This document shows positions 18,169 through 25,637 of a stretch of 44,285 nt of DNA, piece by piece. Each line of letters opens with the position of its first letter. Position 1 is the stretch's first letter. A program made the position numbers and the translations under genes. Origin of the DNA: an uncultured Clostridia bacterium (GTDB taxonomy: Bacteria; Bacillota; Clostridia; UBA1381); assembly GCA_947624165.1 (NCBI GenBank), contig CANQJC010000016.1, positions 1 through 44,285 on the forward strand, given 5' to 3'. The notes under the pieces are model-generated. The model was not told the origin of the DNA. It did no database searches and saw nothing but the letters and a program-made list of their open reading frames with translations.

Positions 18169-18549
18169 TTAATGACAGCCGCCGCAGGTCGAACAGTCGT
18201 GAGTGCAGTTCGGATCCTGTCCCGTGATGTAGAAATTCAGGATCTGATTTACTTGATTTACCATCGCGTCAAGCTTTTTCTTTGCGTCGACGTAGTTTCT
18301 CACGGTCTCGCTTTTCTCTATCACAGCGTCGAAAGCTTCGTTATTGAGCTTCACTGCTTCCTCGCGTGAAATTTTGCCGGACTGCATATCGCGCGCGAGA
18401 TTCATTCTCTTCATGTTGAATTCGCGGAGAAGCTCCTGCGCTTCGTCGTCATTATCTCGGAGTATATCAAGATTCTTCACGTTTTTCATTTCCTCACTTG
18501 CCTGTATCGCTTCGCCCAGCTCTCTTGCCTTTTCAATCACTTCGTTCAT
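18169..18549 (-). CDS. YlbF/YmcA-family protein (Ric-type) with C-terminal cysteine cluster
   Basis: This 126-residue all-helical protein of the YlbF/YmcA (com_ylbF) family contains the typical amphipathic helices (ELGEAIQASEEMKNVK, REFNMKRMNLARDMQSG, LDAMVNQVNQILNFYITG). In Bacillus subtilis, YlbF, YmcA and YaaT form an iron-sulfur complex that promotes mRNA maturation by RNase Y and affects sporulation and competence. The C-terminus CTHDCSTCGGCH has four cysteines and two histidines that could hold such a cluster. The position between miaB and mutS is the place of ymcA in Bacillus. I leave the gene name open because YlbF and YmcA cannot be told apart here. A strong GGAAGGAAGG precedes the ATG. 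Confidence 0.83.
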   Translation of the reverse strand: MNEVIEKARELGEAIQASEEMKNVKNLDILRDNDDEAQELLREFNMKRMNLARDMQSGKISREEAVKLNNEAFDAVIEKSETVRNYVDAKKKLDAMVNQVNQILNFYITGQDPNCTHDCSTCGGCH

Positions 18550-18553
18550 TTTT

Positions 18554-19990
18554 TTACCTTCCTTCCGTTTCTCGGACGTATTCTCCGTTCAGGCTCCACG
18601 TGTGAGCCTCCGTGATGCGCACGTCAATATATTTTCCTATAAGCGACTTGTCGCCTTTAAAATTTACTATTTTGGAATTGTCGCATCTGCCCGAAAGCAT
18701 CGCGGCGTCGTTCTTGCTCACGCCGTCCACAAGCACCGTTTCGACAGTGCCGACCATCGCTTCGTTTTTACGTTTTGATATCTCGTTCTGCACGTCCAGC
18801 AGTTTATTGAAATTACGGCGTATTTCCTCGTCGCTCAGCGCGAAATCGAGCTTCGCCGCCGGCGTTCCCTCGCGTCTGGAATATATAAACGAGAAAATAT
18901 GATCGAACTCCGCCTTACGGAGCACGTCGAGCGTTTCCTCAAAATCTTCGTTGGTTTCCGTCGGGAAACCGACTATTATATCGGTGGAAAGAGATATTTC
19001 GGGTATCGCTTTTTTTATTTTGTCTATCTTCTCCAGGTATTGCGCCTTTGTGTACCTTCTGTTCATTTGCTTCAAAACTCTGTCCGAGCCTGCCTGTACG
19101 GGCAAATGAAGCTGCTTGCATACCTTATCGCACCGCGCGATCGCGTCTATGAGCTTGTCGCTCAGGTCCTTTGGGTGCGACGTCATAAATCGTATGCGCT
19201 TTACGCCCTCGACGCCGTTCACCATGGTCAAAAGATCGGCGAAGTCTATACCCTCGTCGAGATCTTTACCGTAGGAGTTTACATTCTGTCCGAGCAGCGA
19301 AATTTCACTCACTCCGTTCGCCGCAAGCTCCCTAACCTCGTTCATCACCGCGTCCGCGCTGCGGCTGCGTTCGCGTCCGCGCACGTAAGGCACTATACAG
19401 TATGAACAGAAGTTATTGCACCCATACATGACCGAAACCCACGCCTTATCGGAACCGTCGCGCATTATCGGGAGATCCTCCGCGATCGCGCCGTCGCTTT
19501 GCTCTATGTCCACAACGACGTTCTTTTCCTTTACTGCTCGGTAAAGAAGCTCCGGCATTTTGTACAGCGCGTGCGTACCGAAAACAAGATCCACATGGTC
19601 GTGAACGGCTTTGATTTTTTCCGTGATATGCTCCTGCTGTACCATACATCCGCACACGGCGACGATCATATCGGGACGTTCCTCTTCTTTTATATGCTTC
19701 AAAATCCCAAGTCTGCCGAAAACCTTCTGTTCGGCGTTTTCACGCACAGCGCAGGTATTGTATATCACCACGTCGGCGTTATGGGGATCCTCCGTAAATT
19801 CAAAACCGGCGTCGCGGAGCATACCGCGTATGCGTTCGGTGTCGTTTTCATTCTGCTGGCACCCATATGTCTCGGTCAAAACAGAACGCGCGCGCCCCGT
19901 CCGCTGCGCGTACAGAGCGTTTTCACCGCGCAGCTTCGTTATATACTCGCGCTGAACGGCAAGCTGCTCCTCGGTTATAAGTTTCGCCAT
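18554..19990 (-). CDS. miaB: tRNA-2-methylthio-N6-dimethylallyladenosine synthase MiaB
   Basis: MiaB is a radical-SAM methylthiotransferase that converts i6A37 to ms2i6A37 in tRNA. The N-terminal UPF0004 domain carries TYGCQQNENDTERI and the further cluster cysteines in YNTCAVRENAE and VCGCMVQQE. The radical-SAM motif GCNNFCSYCIVPYVRGRERSR supplies Cys191, Cys195 and Cys198. A TRAM domain ends the protein (about 410-478). The length of 478 is slightly above the usual 440-450 because of an N-terminal extension. It is followed after four bases by the YlbF-family gene. Confidence 0.96.
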   Translation of the reverse strand: MAKLITEEQLAVQREYITKLRGENALYAQRTGRARSVLTETYGCQQNENDTERIRGMLRDAGFEFTEDPHNADVVIYNTCAVRENAEQKVFGRLGILKHIKEEERPDMIVAVCGCMVQQEHITEKIKAVHDHVDLVFGTHALYKMPELLYRAVKEKNVVVDIEQSDGAIAEDLPIMRDGSDKAWVSVMYGCNNFCSYCIVPYVRGRERSRSADAVMNEVRELAANGVSEISLLGQNVNSYGKDLDEGIDFADLLTMVNGVEGVKRIRFMTSHPKDLSDKLIDAIARCDKVCKQLHLPVQAGSDRVLKQMNRRYTKAQYLEKIDKIKKAIPEISLSTDIIVGFPTETNEDFEETLDVLRKAEFDHIFSFIYSRREGTPAAKLDFALSDEEIRRNFNKLLDVQNEISKRKNEAMVGTVETVLVDGVSKNDAAMLSGRCDNSKIVNFKGDKSLIGKYIDVRITEAHTWSLNGEYVRETEGR

Positions 19991-20042
19991 TATATCATTC
20001 TCCTAAAGGTATTTTTGCTTGTTTAAACGCGCGGACGGCTTT

Positions 20043-20339
20043 TTAAAACTCGTAGTCGCACACGCGTCTTTCAGACACGTATGGTCTAACGTAAGCCGCG
20101 CCGACCGCTTTATGCGCGGGATGATTTTGATATTCGTTAAGCTTCGCCGCGCTTTCGAAGTCGGATACAAGCACAACGTCAGCCGCCGAATCGGTTTCGT
20201 TAAAGTTGATCCCCACTTCGATATTTTTTATCGCGTCTATTTTTCCGCGCAATGCTTCAAGATTTTCCTTTATCGCTTTCGCTCTCTCCTCCGCGTCGGG
20301 CGAAGGAGCCATTTTCCACATTACTATATGTCTTACCAT
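20043..20339 (-). CDS. Dabb-family (stress-responsive A/B barrel) protein
   Basis: This 98-residue ferredoxin-like dimeric barrel protein has the family opening MVRHIVMWKM, the central helix EERAKAIKENLEALRG and VLVSDFESAAKLNEYQNHPAHKAV, with the conserved YQxHPxH. Members range from small stress proteins to cyclases and oxygenases, and no catalytic assignment is possible here. It is the first gene after a clear promoter (20378-20406) and lies 52 bases before miaB, so it may lead the miaB-mutSL-miaA transcript. Confidence 0.85.
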   Translation of the reverse strand: MVRHIVMWKMAPSPDAEERAKAIKENLEALRGKIDAIKNIEVGINFNETDSAADVVLVSDFESAAKLNEYQNHPAHKAVGAAYVRPYVSERRVCDYEF

Positions 20340-20377
20340 TGAAATTCTCTCCTTGTTTCTGTTTTACGCCTACGGAT

Positions 20378-20406
20378 ATAATACCATTTTTTTATGAATT
20401 TTTCAA
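20378..20406 (-). promoter_or_regulatory. Sigma-A promoter of the Dabb gene (and perhaps the miaB-mutSL-miaA operon)
   Basis: On the minus strand TTGAAA (20401-20406) is 17 bases from TATTAT (20378-20383). An AAGGAGAG ribosome site and the ATG of the Dabb gene follow. Confidence 0.7.
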
Positions 20407-20477
20407 TCCCTCCTTTGCTTTTCGTCTATATTATTTAAAAAAATTTGAATGAAACAGTGGTTTTTATTGAAAAATAA

Positions 20478-20486
20478 TGCTATACT
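20478..20486 (+). promoter_or_regulatory. Extended -10 promoter of the phosphoesterase operon
   Basis: TGCTATACT matches the extended -10 pattern TGnTATAAT, 21 bases before the ATG at 20508. No good -35 element is seen. Confidence 0.45.
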
Positions 20487-20507
20487 ATATTCATAGGTGA
20501 TAATATA

Positions 20508-21365
20508 ATGAAATATGAAAGGACGATTTCATTGAAAAAGGTATTGAAAGCCGCCGCAATGACCGGCGGCGCGCTGTGTCTCATCAGAGGACTTGACAAC
20601 AGACTTGAGGTTACGCATTACAGCGTAACGTCCCCCAAAATACCGCCCGCCTTCAACGGTTTCAAAATCGCGCATATCTCCGACTTTCACTGTGACGGCG
20701 TACCGGGGCTGTGCGCGGAGATAAGCGCGGAGGAGCCGGATATTATCGTATCGACCGGCGATCTCGCCGACGACAAGGGCAGCTATCTGCCATGCGTAAG
20801 GCTTTGCGAGCATCTCAGCGATATCGCGCCTCTGTACGCGGTGACGGGTAATCACGACCTATGGCGCGGCGACTATGAAAGATTTGAGAAGGAGACCGAG
20901 CGAGCGGGTATGACGACGCTGCATAACGAGCGCGTCATACTGAAAAGGGGCTTGGACGAAATATCGCTTTCGGGTATCGACGACCCTTTCACGCTGAGCG
21001 CGTCAAAAGCTGCGGAAAAGGTTCAAGCATCGCTTTCCGAGATCAGCCGTTACGACGGTTTCGACATACTCCTCTTTCACCGCGCGAATATGTTCGAATG
21101 TGTTAATCACAACGGCTTTGACCTCGTTCTTTCGGGGCATATGCACGGCGGTCAGGTACGTCTGCCAAGCGGCAGGGGCGTCGTTTCGCCGCGTTCAAGC
21201 TGGCTTGGGAGATCCGTGTTCTTCCCGAAATATTCAGCCGGACGGTACCGTTCGGCGCATACGGAAATGATAGTAAACCGCGGCATCGGTAATCCGATGT
21301 TCATACCGAGACTTTTTAACCGTCCCGAATTGACGGTCGTGACGCTCGAGAGCGGAAATAAATAA
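20508..21365 (+). CDS. Membrane-associated metallophosphoesterase (YkuE/YaeI type)
   Basis: This 285-residue calcineurin-like phosphoesterase shows the full metal-binding set: ISDFHCDG (Asp59, His61), STGDLADD (Asp85), TGNHD (114-118) and the late SGHMHGGQ (209-216). A short hydrophobic N-terminus (about 13-27) followed by THYSVTSPKIP is typical of the YaeI/YkuE group, which cleaves lipid phosphates at the membrane. The ATG has only a weak AGGTGA before it. A TTG at 20532 with AAAGGA nine bases upstream is an alternative start. The next gene, a polysaccharide deacetylase, starts 13 bases behind it, so a cell-envelope role is plausible. Confidence 0.88.
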   Translation: MKYERTISLKKVLKAAAMTGGALCLIRGLDNRLEVTHYSVTSPKIPPAFNGFKIAHISDFHCDGVPGLCAEISAEEPDIIVSTGDLADDKGSYLPCVRLCEHLSDIAPLYAVTGNHDLWRGDYERFEKETERAGMTTLHNERVILKRGLDEISLSGIDDPFTLSASKAAEKVQASLSEISRYDGFDILLFHRANMFECVNHNGFDLVLSGHMHGGQVRLPSGRGVVSPRSSWLGRSVFFPKYSAGRYRSAHTEMIVNRGIGNPMFIPRLFNRPELTVVTLESGNK

Positions 21366-21378
21366 AAGGAGTAAAAAC

Positions 21379-22197
21379 ATGAATAACGAAAGACCATTGA
21401 AAACGATCTACACCTGCTTTCCTCACGGCAAGCACAAGGTACTCACGATGAGCTACGACGACGGTAAAATCGCCGACAGACGTCTTGTCGCGCTGTTCAA
21501 CAAGTACGGCATAAAGGGTACGTTCCATCTCAATTCGGGTCTCACCGACTTTGACAGCGAGCGCGTACAGCCGGAGGAAATGAGGGAGCTTTACAAGGGA
21601 CACGAAATATCCTGCCACACAAGCACCCACCCGACAATAGAACGCTGTCCGCTGCCGCTCGTCGTGCAGCAAATCATAGAGGACAGGAAGGCTCTGGAGG
21701 ACATAGCGGGATATCCCGTTCGCGGTATGAGCTATCCGAACGGCTCGTACAGCGGCGATATAATAAATCTGCTTCCGGCATGCGGTATAGAATACTGCCG
21801 CGTCGTCGGCAGTACGGACGATTTCGCCCTGCCGGACAATTACCTTGAGTGGAAGTCGACCTGTCATCACAGTCATAATCTTATGGAAAACGCGCGACGC
21901 TTCGCAGATCTACATAAAGCTCAATATCTGTACATGATGTACGTGTGGGGTCACAGCTATGAATTTGACAGGGACGATTCATGGGGATCGATCGAGGAAT
22001 TTTGTAAGTTCATAGGCGGCAGAGACGATATTTGGTACGCGACAAATATAGAAATAGTCGATTACATGAACGCGGCGAAAAATCTCAAATTTACCGCCGA
22101 CGGAAAAAAAGTCTATAATCCGAACGCCATACCGATATGCATACAGTCGGGACGCGATTTCTACGATATCGAGCCCGGAGAGCTTAAAGAGATATGA
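21379..22197 (+). CDS. Polysaccharide deacetylase (NodB homology, CE4-like)
   Basis: This 272-residue protein has the NodB-type motifs in altered form. Motif 1 is TMSYDDGK (Asp27, Asp28; usually TFDDG), motif 2 is HTSTHP (His80, His84, the metal ligands) and motif 3 is SYPNGSY. It has no signal peptide or membrane anchor, so it may act inside the cell or on a small substrate; family members deacetylate chitin oligomers, peptidoglycan or other N-acetyl compounds. A strong AAAGGAG precedes the ATG. The stop overlaps the next start (ATGA). Confidence 0.85.
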   Translation: MNNERPLKTIYTCFPHGKHKVLTMSYDDGKIADRRLVALFNKYGIKGTFHLNSGLTDFDSERVQPEEMRELYKGHEISCHTSTHPTIERCPLPLVVQQIIEDRKALEDIAGYPVRGMSYPNGSYSGDIINLLPACGIEYCRVVGSTDDFALPDNYLEWKSTCHHSHNLMENARRFADLHKAQYLYMMYVWGHSYEFDRDDSWGSIEEFCKFIGGRDDIWYATNIEIVDYMNAAKNLKFTADGKKVYNPNAIPICIQSGRDFYDIEPGELKEI

Positions 22198-22901
22198 CGG
22201 AGAAGGATTTGTACCCGCCCGTGCGCGACCTGTTTGAAAAGCGCGGCTACAAGGTCAACGCCGAGGTCAAGGACTGCGACATGACGGCGGTAAAGGACGA
22301 CGAATTTATAATAATCGAATTGAAAAGAAATTTGTCGGTCGCGCTCCTCGCTCAGGGACTGAAGCGTCAGCGCACCGGCGCGGACGTTTACGTCGCGATA
22401 CCGAAGCCTTCGCGCTATTCCTTTTCAAAATTCCGTTCCGTGTTTTCCGTTATCAAGAAGCTTGAGCTTGGATTGATATTCGTGTCGCTTCGCGGAGAAC
22501 ATTCGTTCGCGGAAATCGTGTTCGCGCCGAAGCCGTATACGTCGAAGTATAAAAACACGAAACAGCGTCGTATCATTATGGACGAAATAAACGGCAGGAC
22601 GATAGACACCAACACGGGCGGGGTAACGGGTACGAAAATCGTCACCGCGTACACGGAAAAGTGCATACATATAGCGTGTATTCTCGATATATACGGCGAG
22701 CTTTCCCCCAAGGAGATACGCGCCATGGGCGGCGCGGAAAATACTCTCTCTATCCTGTCGCGCAACGTGTTCGGCTGGTTTACGCGCGTGAGGAAGGGCG
22801 TTTACGCCATAACCGACGAGGGACGGCGCGGGCTGCTCGAATATCCCGAGCTTGAAAAGTATTATACGGAAATGCTGATGAATGAAAAAAAGACCGAGTA
22901 A
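22194..22901 (+). CDS. DUF2161-type PD-(D/E)XK nuclease-fold protein
   Basis: This 235-residue protein resembles the DUF2161 family, putative phosphodiesterases with a PD-(D/E)XK core. Residues 17-45 show the pattern RGYKVNAEVKDCDMTAVK then EFIIIELKR, where Asp29 and the ELK (42-44) fit the active site. The C-terminal half, with GELSPKEIRAMG and TRVRKGVYAITDEGRRGL, looks like a winged helix. The start overlaps the deacetylase stop by four bases. No nucleic-acid substrate or pathway is known to me, and the link to the deacetylase is unexplained. Confidence 0.7.
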   Translation: MTEKDLYPPVRDLFEKRGYKVNAEVKDCDMTAVKDDEFIIIELKRNLSVALLAQGLKRQRTGADVYVAIPKPSRYSFSKFRSVFSVIKKLELGLIFVSLRGEHSFAEIVFAPKPYTSKYKNTKQRRIIMDEINGRTIDTNTGGVTGTKIVTAYTEKCIHIACILDIYGELSPKEIRAMGGAENTLSILSRNVFGWFTRVRKGVYAITDEGRRGLLEYPELEKYYTEMLMNEKKTE

Positions 22902-22952
22902 GCGCGGCGAAAGTGAATTTGTGTTTCGGTGTATTGGCATCATGCGCCGCAA

Positions 22953-22971
22953 GGGCGAACAGCGTTCGCCC
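22953..22971. repeat. Short palindrome GGGCGAAC-GTTCGCCC
   Basis: A perfect 8-base inverted repeat with a three-base loop lies between the convergent DUF2161 and XRE genes. It has no T-run. The same palindrome with another loop occurs at 25771-25789. Confidence 0.6.
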
Positions 22972-22979
22972 GTAAGCCG

Positions 22980-23315
22980 TCAGATATTTGAAAGACGGAA
23001 AATCATTTCGAACGCCTGCTTTTGTTTATCGCGCGGCAGAGAACGCAGGGCGTTCAGTAATTTTCTTTCATTGTTCGAGATGTTTGTTTCCGTCGGCTCG
23101 TCCGCTCTTTGTTTCACGTTGCTGATACACAGCAAATAGTCCGCCGACACATTATAATATTTACACAGCGCAAGCAAATGGCGTATCGGCAGTTCGTTTG
23201 CTCCCCGCTCATAACGCGCGTACATTGTTTGAGATGTGCCGAGATATTCGGCGATCTCAGTTTGTGTTTTATCGTTATCTTCACGTAGATCCCGTATTCT
23301 TTTAATATATTTCAT
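22980..23315 (-). CDS. XRE-family HTH transcriptional regulator
   Basis: This 111-residue DNA-binding protein has a Cro/CI-type helix-turn-helix at about 3-58 (IRDLREDNDKTQTEIAEYLG, then SQTMYARYERGANELP, then LALCKYYNVSADYLL). A short C-terminal helix pair (NERKLLNALRSLPRDKQKQA) probably mediates dimerisation. The ATG at 23315 is chosen because GAGGTG lies seven bases before it; an upstream GTG at 23324 would overlap that site. It is divergent from the PASTA-like gene, and the shared region is full of inverted repeats. Autoregulation and control of the neighbour are likely but not shown. Confidence 0.88.
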   Translation of the reverse strand: MKYIKRIRDLREDNDKTQTEIAEYLGTSQTMYARYERGANELPIRHLLALCKYYNVSADYLLCISNVKQRADEPTETNISNNERKLLNALRSLPRDKQKQAFEMIFRLSNI

Positions 23316-23330
23316 AACAAACACCTCGTT

Positions 23331-23361
23331 TTATTAGGATATAAATATTTTATCCTAATAA
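23331..23361. promoter_or_regulatory. Inverted repeat upstream of the XRE gene (putative operator)
   Basis: TTATTAGGATA (23331-23341) and TATCCTAATAA (23351-23361) form a perfect 11-base inverted repeat with a 9-base spacer, just before the XRE ribosome site. It may be an operator or a leader hairpin. Confidence 0.55.
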
Positions 23362-23366
23362 ATATA

Positions 23367-23402
23367 TTTACTATTGACTTTAGTAAAAATATTTACTATA
23401 AT
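23367..23402 (+). promoter_or_regulatory. Sigma-A promoter with three TTTACTA heptamers (putative XRE operator)
   Basis: TTGACT (23374-23379) and TATAAT (23397-23402) are 17 bases apart and face the PASTA-like gene. The heptamer TTTACTA occurs at 23367-23373, inverted (TAGTAAA) at 23381-23387, and again at 23392-23398. The copies therefore flank the -35 and overlap the -10, which is a layout suited to repression. Confidence 0.7.
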
Positions 23403-23435
23403 ATTATTATCAATATAAATAAAGGAGGTTCTGTT

Positions 23436-24155
23436 ATGAGTGAGCAGACAAACAATAATACGAAAAAAGAAAAAAAGCTTTATCAAAGATGGTGGGTATG
23501 GGTCATCGGACTTATCGCTCTTCTGATAATATTCCGCTTAGTGAGTTCATCCGTAGACAAAGCGAGGACAAAGGAAATCCCGAACGTAATGGGCATAAAT
23601 TACACGGACGCGGAAGCGGTGCTGGATGAAAACGGATTTAAGGTGACCGCGGTCGAAACCGACGCCGGAAGCACTTTGTCGGGCGGCTTTTACGACAGAA
23701 GCGTGAAAAAGGGCGATGTGTTTAAGGTCAACAACGAAACAAATCCCAATTACACATACCAAACGACAAAAAACAAGAAGGTCACCATATATTACGCGCA
23801 GGACGACTATACATGCGTTGAAGCCGAGCCGACGCCGCCGCCGGTGAGCGCGCAGACGGGAAACACCTCAAGCGAAGCTTCGAGCACGTCCTCCGTTTCG
23901 GCGGACTGGAGACAGTTCCTTGACGATTACGAGGACTGGGTGGATTCCTACATTGAGTTTATGAAAAAATATAAGGAAAATCCGACAGACGCTACGTTAA
24001 TATCCGAATACGCGGAATTTGTGAGCGGTACAGCCGAATGGTCGGAAAAAGCCAAACAATATGAGGACGGCTTAAAGGATATGTCCCCCGCCGACGTTGG
24101 CGAATACACAAAACGGATAGGGGAAATTTTACAAAAGTTCAACGAATTGGGATGA
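23436..24155 (+). CDS. Membrane-anchored protein with one PASTA-like domain and a helical C-terminal domain
   Basis: This 239-residue protein has a short cytoplasmic N-terminus, one membrane helix (about 21-38, WVWVIGLIALLIIFRLVS), and an extracytoplasmic part. Residues 46-105 look like a PASTA domain (IPNVMGINYTDAEAVLDENG, then YDRSVKKGDVF). A Pro/Ser/Thr linker follows (125-150). The C-terminal domain (about 152-239, starting DWRQFLDDYEDWVDSYIEFM) is helical, like small clostridial domains of unknown function. PASTA domains bind peptidoglycan fragments, but usually in kinases or penicillin-binding proteins; no kinase domain is present here. A perfect AAAGGAGG precedes the ATG. Confidence 0.75.
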   Translation: MSEQTNNNTKKEKKLYQRWWVWVIGLIALLIIFRLVSSSVDKARTKEIPNVMGINYTDAEAVLDENGFKVTAVETDAGSTLSGGFYDRSVKKGDVFKVNNETNPNYTYQTTKNKKVTIYYAQDDYTCVEAEPTPPPVSAQTGNTSSEASSTSSVSADWRQFLDDYEDWVDSYIEFMKKYKENPTDATLISEYAEFVSGTAEWSEKAKQYEDGLKDMSPADVGEYTKRIGEILQKFNELG

Positions 24156-24166
24156 CCGTACATCAA

Positions 24167-24205
24167 AATACGGGGACACTAAAATTTTAGTGTCCCCGTA
24201 TTTTT
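24167..24205. terminator. Palindromic terminator, copy 2 of the repeated 28-base palindrome
   Basis: AAAATA, the CGGGGACACTAAAA half-site and its complement, then TATTTTTG form a perfect hairpin behind the PASTA-like gene. The central 28 bases are identical to those at 12573-12600. Confidence 0.8.
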
Positions 24206-24211
24206 GTATAA

Positions 24212-24247
24212 AAAAATCCTCCGAGACATAATGCTCGGAGGGTTTTT
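24212..24247. terminator. Bidirectional terminator of ackA
   Basis: CCTCCGAG and CTCGGAGG arms around an eight-base loop, with A and T runs outside. It lies just behind the ackA stop on the minus strand. Confidence 0.85.
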
Positions 24248-24255
24248 GGTTTATA

Positions 24256-25455
24256 TTATTTTCCTTCGACAAGTCTCTGCGTGTCGATCGCAATCATAAG
24301 CTCTTCGTTTGTGGGAATGACGAGCGTCTTGACCTTCGCGCCGTCCGCAGAAATATCCACGGTACCGCGCGCGTTGTTCTTCGCGGGGTCTATTTCTATA
24401 CCCATAAACTCGAGACCGCTCACTATCGCTTCACGCGTTGCGGCGTCGTTCTCGCCGACGCCCGCCGTAAATACGACTGCGTCAATGCCGCCCATGGCAG
24501 CCGCGTAAGCTCCGATATACTTCTTTACCTGATACGAGAACATATCAAGCGCGAGCTTCGCTCTGTCGTTGCCTTCCTTCGCCGCCGCGCTCAGGTCGCG
24601 GAAATCCGACGAAACGCCGGACACGCCCTGCACGCCGCTCTGTTTGTTCATCAAACTGTCTACCTCTTTCGCGCTCATACCTTTCTGATTTACAAGGTAT
24701 ATAACGACTGCGGGGTCCATAGAGCCGGTCCTCGTACCCATCGGCACGCCGTCGAGAGGAGTGAAGCCCATCGACGTATCGACGCACTTACCGCCGTCGA
24801 CAGCCGATATCGACGAGCCGTTGCCGAGATGACAAGTTACTATTTTAAGCTCCGAAGCGGGCTTACCCAAAAATTCGGCGGCTTTCTGCGAAACGTACTT
24901 ATGGCTTGTGCCGTGGAAGCCGTACTTTCTTATTCTGTCCTCCTCATAAAGCTCGTAGGGAAGCGCGTACATAAACGCCTTCGCCGGCATTGTCTGGTGG
25001 AAAGCCGTGTCGAACACGCCTACCATAGGCACGTTCGGCATGATTTTTTTGCATGCTTCTATACCGATGATATTGGGCGGGTTATGCAGCGGCGCAAGCG
25101 GCGTACATTTCTCGAGAGCTTTCATCACCGCTTCCGTTATCATGCAGGAGTCGGCAAATTCCTCCGCGCCGTGTACTACTCTGTGTCCCACCGCGCCTAT
25201 CTCGTCCATTGACGAGATAACGCCTATCTCTTTGTCCACAAGCGCGTCTATGACCATTTGTATCGCGTCGCCGTGATCCTTCATCGGCTTCTCTATTTTT
25301 GTCTTTTCGTCTTTCGATACGTTTGTGTGCTGAAGATTCGAACCGTCTATTCCGATCCTTTCGCAAAGTCCTTTTGCGAGAACGTCGTGCGTGTCCATAT
25401 CGATAAGCTGATACTTAAGCGACGAGCTTCCCGCGTTTATTACTAATATTTTCAT
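24256..25455 (-). CDS. ackA: Acetate kinase AckA
   Basis: AckA makes ATP and acetate from acetyl phosphate, the energy-yielding end of the Pta-AckA pathway. The 399-residue length is normal. The family signatures [19 protein letters not shown] (1-19) and [12 protein letters not shown] are present, as are [20 protein letters not shown] and FTAGVGEN. The ATG has AAAGGA eleven bases upstream. It lies downstream of pta on the same strand, but 437 bases of repeats separate the two genes, an unusual distance for this pair. Confidence 0.98.
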   Translation of the reverse strand: MKILVINAGSSSLKYQLIDMDTHDVLAKGLCERIGIDGSNLQHTNVSKDEKTKIEKPMKDHGDAIQMVIDALVDKEIGVISSMDEIGAVGHRVVHGAEEFADSCMITEAVMKALEKCTPLAPLHNPPNIIGIEACKKIMPNVPMVGVFDTAFHQTMPAKAFMYALPYELYEEDRIRKYGFHGTSHKYVSQKAAEFLGKPASELKIVTCHLGNGSSISAVDGGKCVDTSMGFTPLDGVPMGTRTGSMDPAVVIYLVNQKGMSAKEVDSLMNKQSGVQGVSGVSSDFRDLSAAAKEGNDRAKLALDMFSYQVKKYIGAYAAAMGGIDAVVFTAGVGENDAATREAIVSGLEFMGIEIDPAKNNARGTVDISADGAKVKTLVIPTNEELMIAIDTQRLVEGK

Positions 25456-25492
25456 TTGGTTTCGTTTCCTTTCTGTTTTTTTTGTGTTGTGC

Positions 25493-25614
25493 GTAAGGCT
25501 CCTTTGTTAAAGGGGGCTGTCGACGGAGCCGACCGGGGGATTCCATTTTGATTTTTACAATGAATCCCTCCACCGCCTTCGGCGGTCCCCCTCCCTTTGA
25601 CAAGGGAGGCTCAC
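25493..25614. repeat. Long imperfect inverted repeat (MITE-like element)
   Basis: Two arms of about 50 bases, starting GTAAGGCTCCTTTGTTAAAG and ending TCCCTTTGACAAGGGAGGCT, form an imperfect palindrome around an AT-rich centre (about 25543-25562). There is no coding potential. The arms resemble the AAGGAGGCTTTGTCAAAG-type repeats often seen in gut Clostridia (recollection). It separates the ackA leader from the hairpin array. Confidence 0.65.
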
Positions 25615-25637
25615 AAGATGCGCCGTACGTCGTGAGC

